A DNA stretch of 64,000 nt from Photobacterium aphoticum (GTDB taxonomy: Bacteria > Pseudomonadota > Gammaproteobacteria > Enterobacterales > Vibrionaceae). Below the pieces are notes generated by a model that was not told the DNA's origin, made no database searches, and saw only the letters and a list, made by a program, of their open reading frames with translations. Both the position numbers and the translations under genes were made by a program. The stretch covers positions 52,031 to 116,030 of the forward strand of contig NZ_LDOV01000018.1 in assembly GCF_001029435.1 (NCBI RefSeq), read 5' to 3'. Each line of letters opens with the position of its first letter. Position 1 is the stretch's first letter. Of the stretch, positions 62,113 to 64,000 are shown piece after piece.

Positions 62113-63246
62113 TCATGCTGGTTTTGAAATGATGATTAATTCTTCATTTGTGTTTGTTTTACTCAATGCATACTTGTACTCGCCAGCAGAATGAATCTCG
62201 GCTATACGACCTTTAGTTGACATTGCCTTTGCTGCTTCTTCTGGTACTGGTAAGCCATCACTTCTATAGCTAAAAACAATTGTTGCATTAGGCCAGCGTT
62301 CACAGATCGCCGAAAGCTCTTTCAATGCGCTATCTGGCTTTAACCATGCACTAGGTTTCTTTGTGATCGGTTTATGAGGGTATTTACCATCACCATTATC
62401 GAACAACGAGTAATCACAAAGACCCTCTAAAAAATGATAAAAGTTACTGTAATCAACAGGTGTGCCTTTACCATTGATGTATGGCGGATCGAGATAAATC
62501 AAGTCGAAATCATCAGCAAATGATTCTAAATCTGCTGAGTTAAAACCTGTTGTGTACTTGCTTAATGTATCAGTAGTTTTAATAGGATACTTCTTCAATT
62601 CATTGATACACTTGATTGCGTGATCAATCATTGGTGTATCCCAAGTCTTTTTATTACCAAAAGAACGTTTAACTTCTTTAGTACGCATTTCTAAATTTGC
62701 GCGATGGAAAAGATTGTATGGACGTTTCTTGGTTAACGCTTGACCAATAGCATAGATGTATACAGACTTTGCAAAATCGTCGTACTGATGAATGTTTTGA
62801 CAGAATCGGTCAATCTCATCATTTTCAGAATCAATAAAGTAAATACCTTTATAGTTCTTTGATACAAGACCGTCATCTGACAAAGGTAAGTTATACAGCA
62901 AATCTTCTAAATCAGACTGCGCATTCAAAGCATTCAATCGTTCGAGGTCAAATTCTAAAAATACTTTCGCTGTATTTTGGTTATACAACATGAAGTCATT
63001 TGAGCTAACGTTCTTGCCTAACGTTCTAAACAAGAGTGATACGACACCAGAGCCACTAAACATATCTAATGCATTGTTGTACTGGATCGTGCTCAATGCT
63101 GTTGCTAGTTCTGGTAGGATTTTACGTTTTGAGCCTTGGTAGCGAGTCGTAGGGAACTTAGGTAGATCCACTGCTTTGATTTTAAGGGCATTAACTCCAC
63201 TATCTGGTACTGCACAGTCGATAGTAAGCTGCTGATTTTCTAACAT
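62113..63246 (-). CDS. N6-adenine DNA methyltransferase (D12 class) of the EcoRV-like system
   Basis: 377 residues. SAM-binding elements are RYQGSKRKILPELA (motif X) and DMFSGSGVVSLLFRTLG (motif I), and the catalytic motif IV is DPPY in LIYLDPPYINGKGTPVDY, about residue 250. The order X-I-recognition domain-IV is that of the Dam-type alpha class to which M.EcoRV belongs; this protein is longer (M.EcoRV is about 300 aa). It should methylate adenine in the cognate site to protect host DNA. Confidence 0.92.
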   Translation of the reverse strand: MLENQQLTIDCAVPDSGVNALKIKAVDLPKFPTTRYQGSKRKILPELATALSTIQYNNALDMFSGSGVVSLLFRTLGKNVSSNDFMLYNQNTAKVFLEFDLERLNALNAQSDLEDLLYNLPLSDDGLVSKNYKGIYFIDSENDEIDRFCQNIHQYDDFAKSVYIYAIGQALTKKRPYNLFHRANLEMRTKEVKRSFGNKKTWDTPMIDHAIKCINELKKYPIKTTDTLSKYTTGFNSADLESFADDFDLIYLDPPYINGKGTPVDYSNFYHFLEGLCDYSLFDNGDGKYPHKPITKKPSAWLKPDSALKELSAICERWPNATIVFSYRSDGLPVPEEAAKAMSTKGRIAEIHSAGEYKYALSKTNTNEELIIISKPA

Positions 63247-63327
63247 TTCTTACCTAGTAATTAAGATATTTAAGTGGTAGCATTATAATCAAAACTTGAC
63301 AACATTGATATACTTGGTTCCATCTCT

Positions 63328-63852
63328 ATGAAAAATCTACACTTTCTACTTAGATACAGTGATAAGCTGTCCGATGCTGACACCATTGCTGAGCACTCAG
63401 CCGTCATTGAAGCTAATGGCAGTGTTTGGATGGGTAAATTCGGAATCGGTATGAATCAGAGCTTTGTTAAAACTGCCAAGCTACAACTAGAGCGTGGCGA
63501 ACAGTGCTACTTATACCTAATGCATGGTTCAAAATTCACTTGTAGAGCCAACATCATTGACGTGATCGCTGGTAGCACGAGTAAGACTGAAATCTCTTCA
63601 AAAGAACCACATCTGACACCTGCTTATTACCGAAAAAAGAAGTGTTCGATCTGGTTTAAACTCTCAGCAATTGAACCGATTGACAAAAAAGAGCTTAAAC
63701 ATCTTTGGTTGTACAACAACCCATCATTTCACCCAAGTTCTGCTGGTATGAGAGGATTGATTTACTTGACGTATAATGATCAACCAGCCCCCGCACCAAA
63801 AGAGAAAAAGCAACAAAAATTAAGCATCTACACTGAAGGCTTATTTGATTAA
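63328..63852 (+). CDS. Small unknown protein next to the restriction-modification genes, 174 residues
   Basis: The N-terminus (LHFLLRYSDKLSDADTIAEH, then EANGSVWMGKFGIG) and the middle (ERGEQCYLYLMHG, then RKKKCSIWFKL) suggest an alpha/beta domain of the EVE/PUA-like kind that binds modified bases, but I cannot name a family with confidence. The last 35 residues are charged and basic (PAPKEKKQQKLSIYTEGLFD). It is divergent from the methyltransferase gene with 81 bp between starts, so it could be a third component or a control element. No helix-turn-helix of a C protein is seen. Confidence 0.6.
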   Translation: MKNLHFLLRYSDKLSDADTIAEHSAVIEANGSVWMGKFGIGMNQSFVKTAKLQLERGEQCYLYLMHGSKFTCRANIIDVIAGSTSKTEISSKEPHLTPAYYRKKKCSIWFKLSAIEPIDKKELKHLWLYNNPSFHPSSAGMRGLIYLTYNDQPAPAPKEKKQQKLSIYTEGLFD

Positions 63853-64000
63853 CGGCAAACAAAATCGGATATTTGACTTCAGTAAACCAACTAGCCCCTG
63901 TATGTACACTACTCATCAAAGCAAATTATGTTGATATGCCCCTTTAAAAGGGACACCAAACTTAAAGGAGTGTAAACATCCTAATGCCGTTCACTTAAGG
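63853..64000. other. Right-edge intergenic segment
   Basis: 148 bp, with a weak hairpin (CCCTTTAAAAGGG at about 63940-63952). The window ends TAATGCCGTTCACTTAAGG, which could be the tip of another insertion sequence; the flank needed to judge is missing. Confidence 0.3.

Overview
The window reads as a chromosomal segment of a marine or halophilic gammaproteobacterium, most likely Vibrionaceae (Vibrio, Salinivibrio, Grimontia or Photobacterium type). The reasons are an INDY-type transporter close to the Vibrio cholerae protein as I remember it, a DUF3802 protein, periplasmic nitrate reductase, a SanA/DTW/NagK/RhlE housekeeping set, and moderate GC. I cannot fix the genus from sequence alone. 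Family names, comparisons and reference lengths come from memory of these families; no search was run.

Layout. 0-2.3 kb: two tandem lipid A acyltransferase paralogues (the first runs off the left edge), separated by a perfect 7 x 8 bp simple repeat. 2.4-6.3 kb: a napEABC nitrate reductase operon that lacks napD and napF here. 6.5-13.5 kb: a small helix-turn-helix protein, the HNH protein YajD, and a DUF2760 / Hsp70 / Hsp70-DUF3731 chaperone locus followed by a 67-residue DNA-binding protein. 13.5-33.5 kb: mostly core genes (ABC exporter, RNase T2, tRNA-Pro(GGG), SanA, a DASS transporter with an apparent internal deletion, an oxidoreductase, a diguanylate cyclase, RhlE, NagK, TapT/YfiP, DUF3802, a glutaredoxin, a secreted ParB-like protein, Nudix, YaiI, ABC-F YbiT, GNAT). 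33.7-39.3 kb: two small lipoproteins, then melR divergent from melA-melB for melibiose use.

39.3-50.7 kb is an accessory island: an ADP-ribosylglycohydrolase between two Cys-rich proteins, a WYL-domain regulator with a palindrome at its probable transcription start, and a tightly overlapping three-gene operon (unknown 464-aa protein, PLD-family protein, SNF2-type helicase). This is my main candidate for an undescribed or little-described defence system.

50.9-60.0 kb is an anaerobic catabolic cluster: LacI regulator, glycyl radical activase, glycyl radical enzyme, TauE/SafE-type exporter, iron alcohol dehydrogenase and a multispanning permease. A C3/C2 sulfonate (dihydroxypropanesulfonate or isethionate) is the most attractive substrate guess, because a glycyl radical enzyme sits with a TauE-type exporter and an aldehyde-reducing dehydrogenase. 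60.1-61.1 kb holds a decayed IS3-family element. 61.3-63.9 kb is an EcoRV-like type II restriction-modification system (nuclease and adenine methyltransferase tail to tail) plus a third small protein of unknown role.
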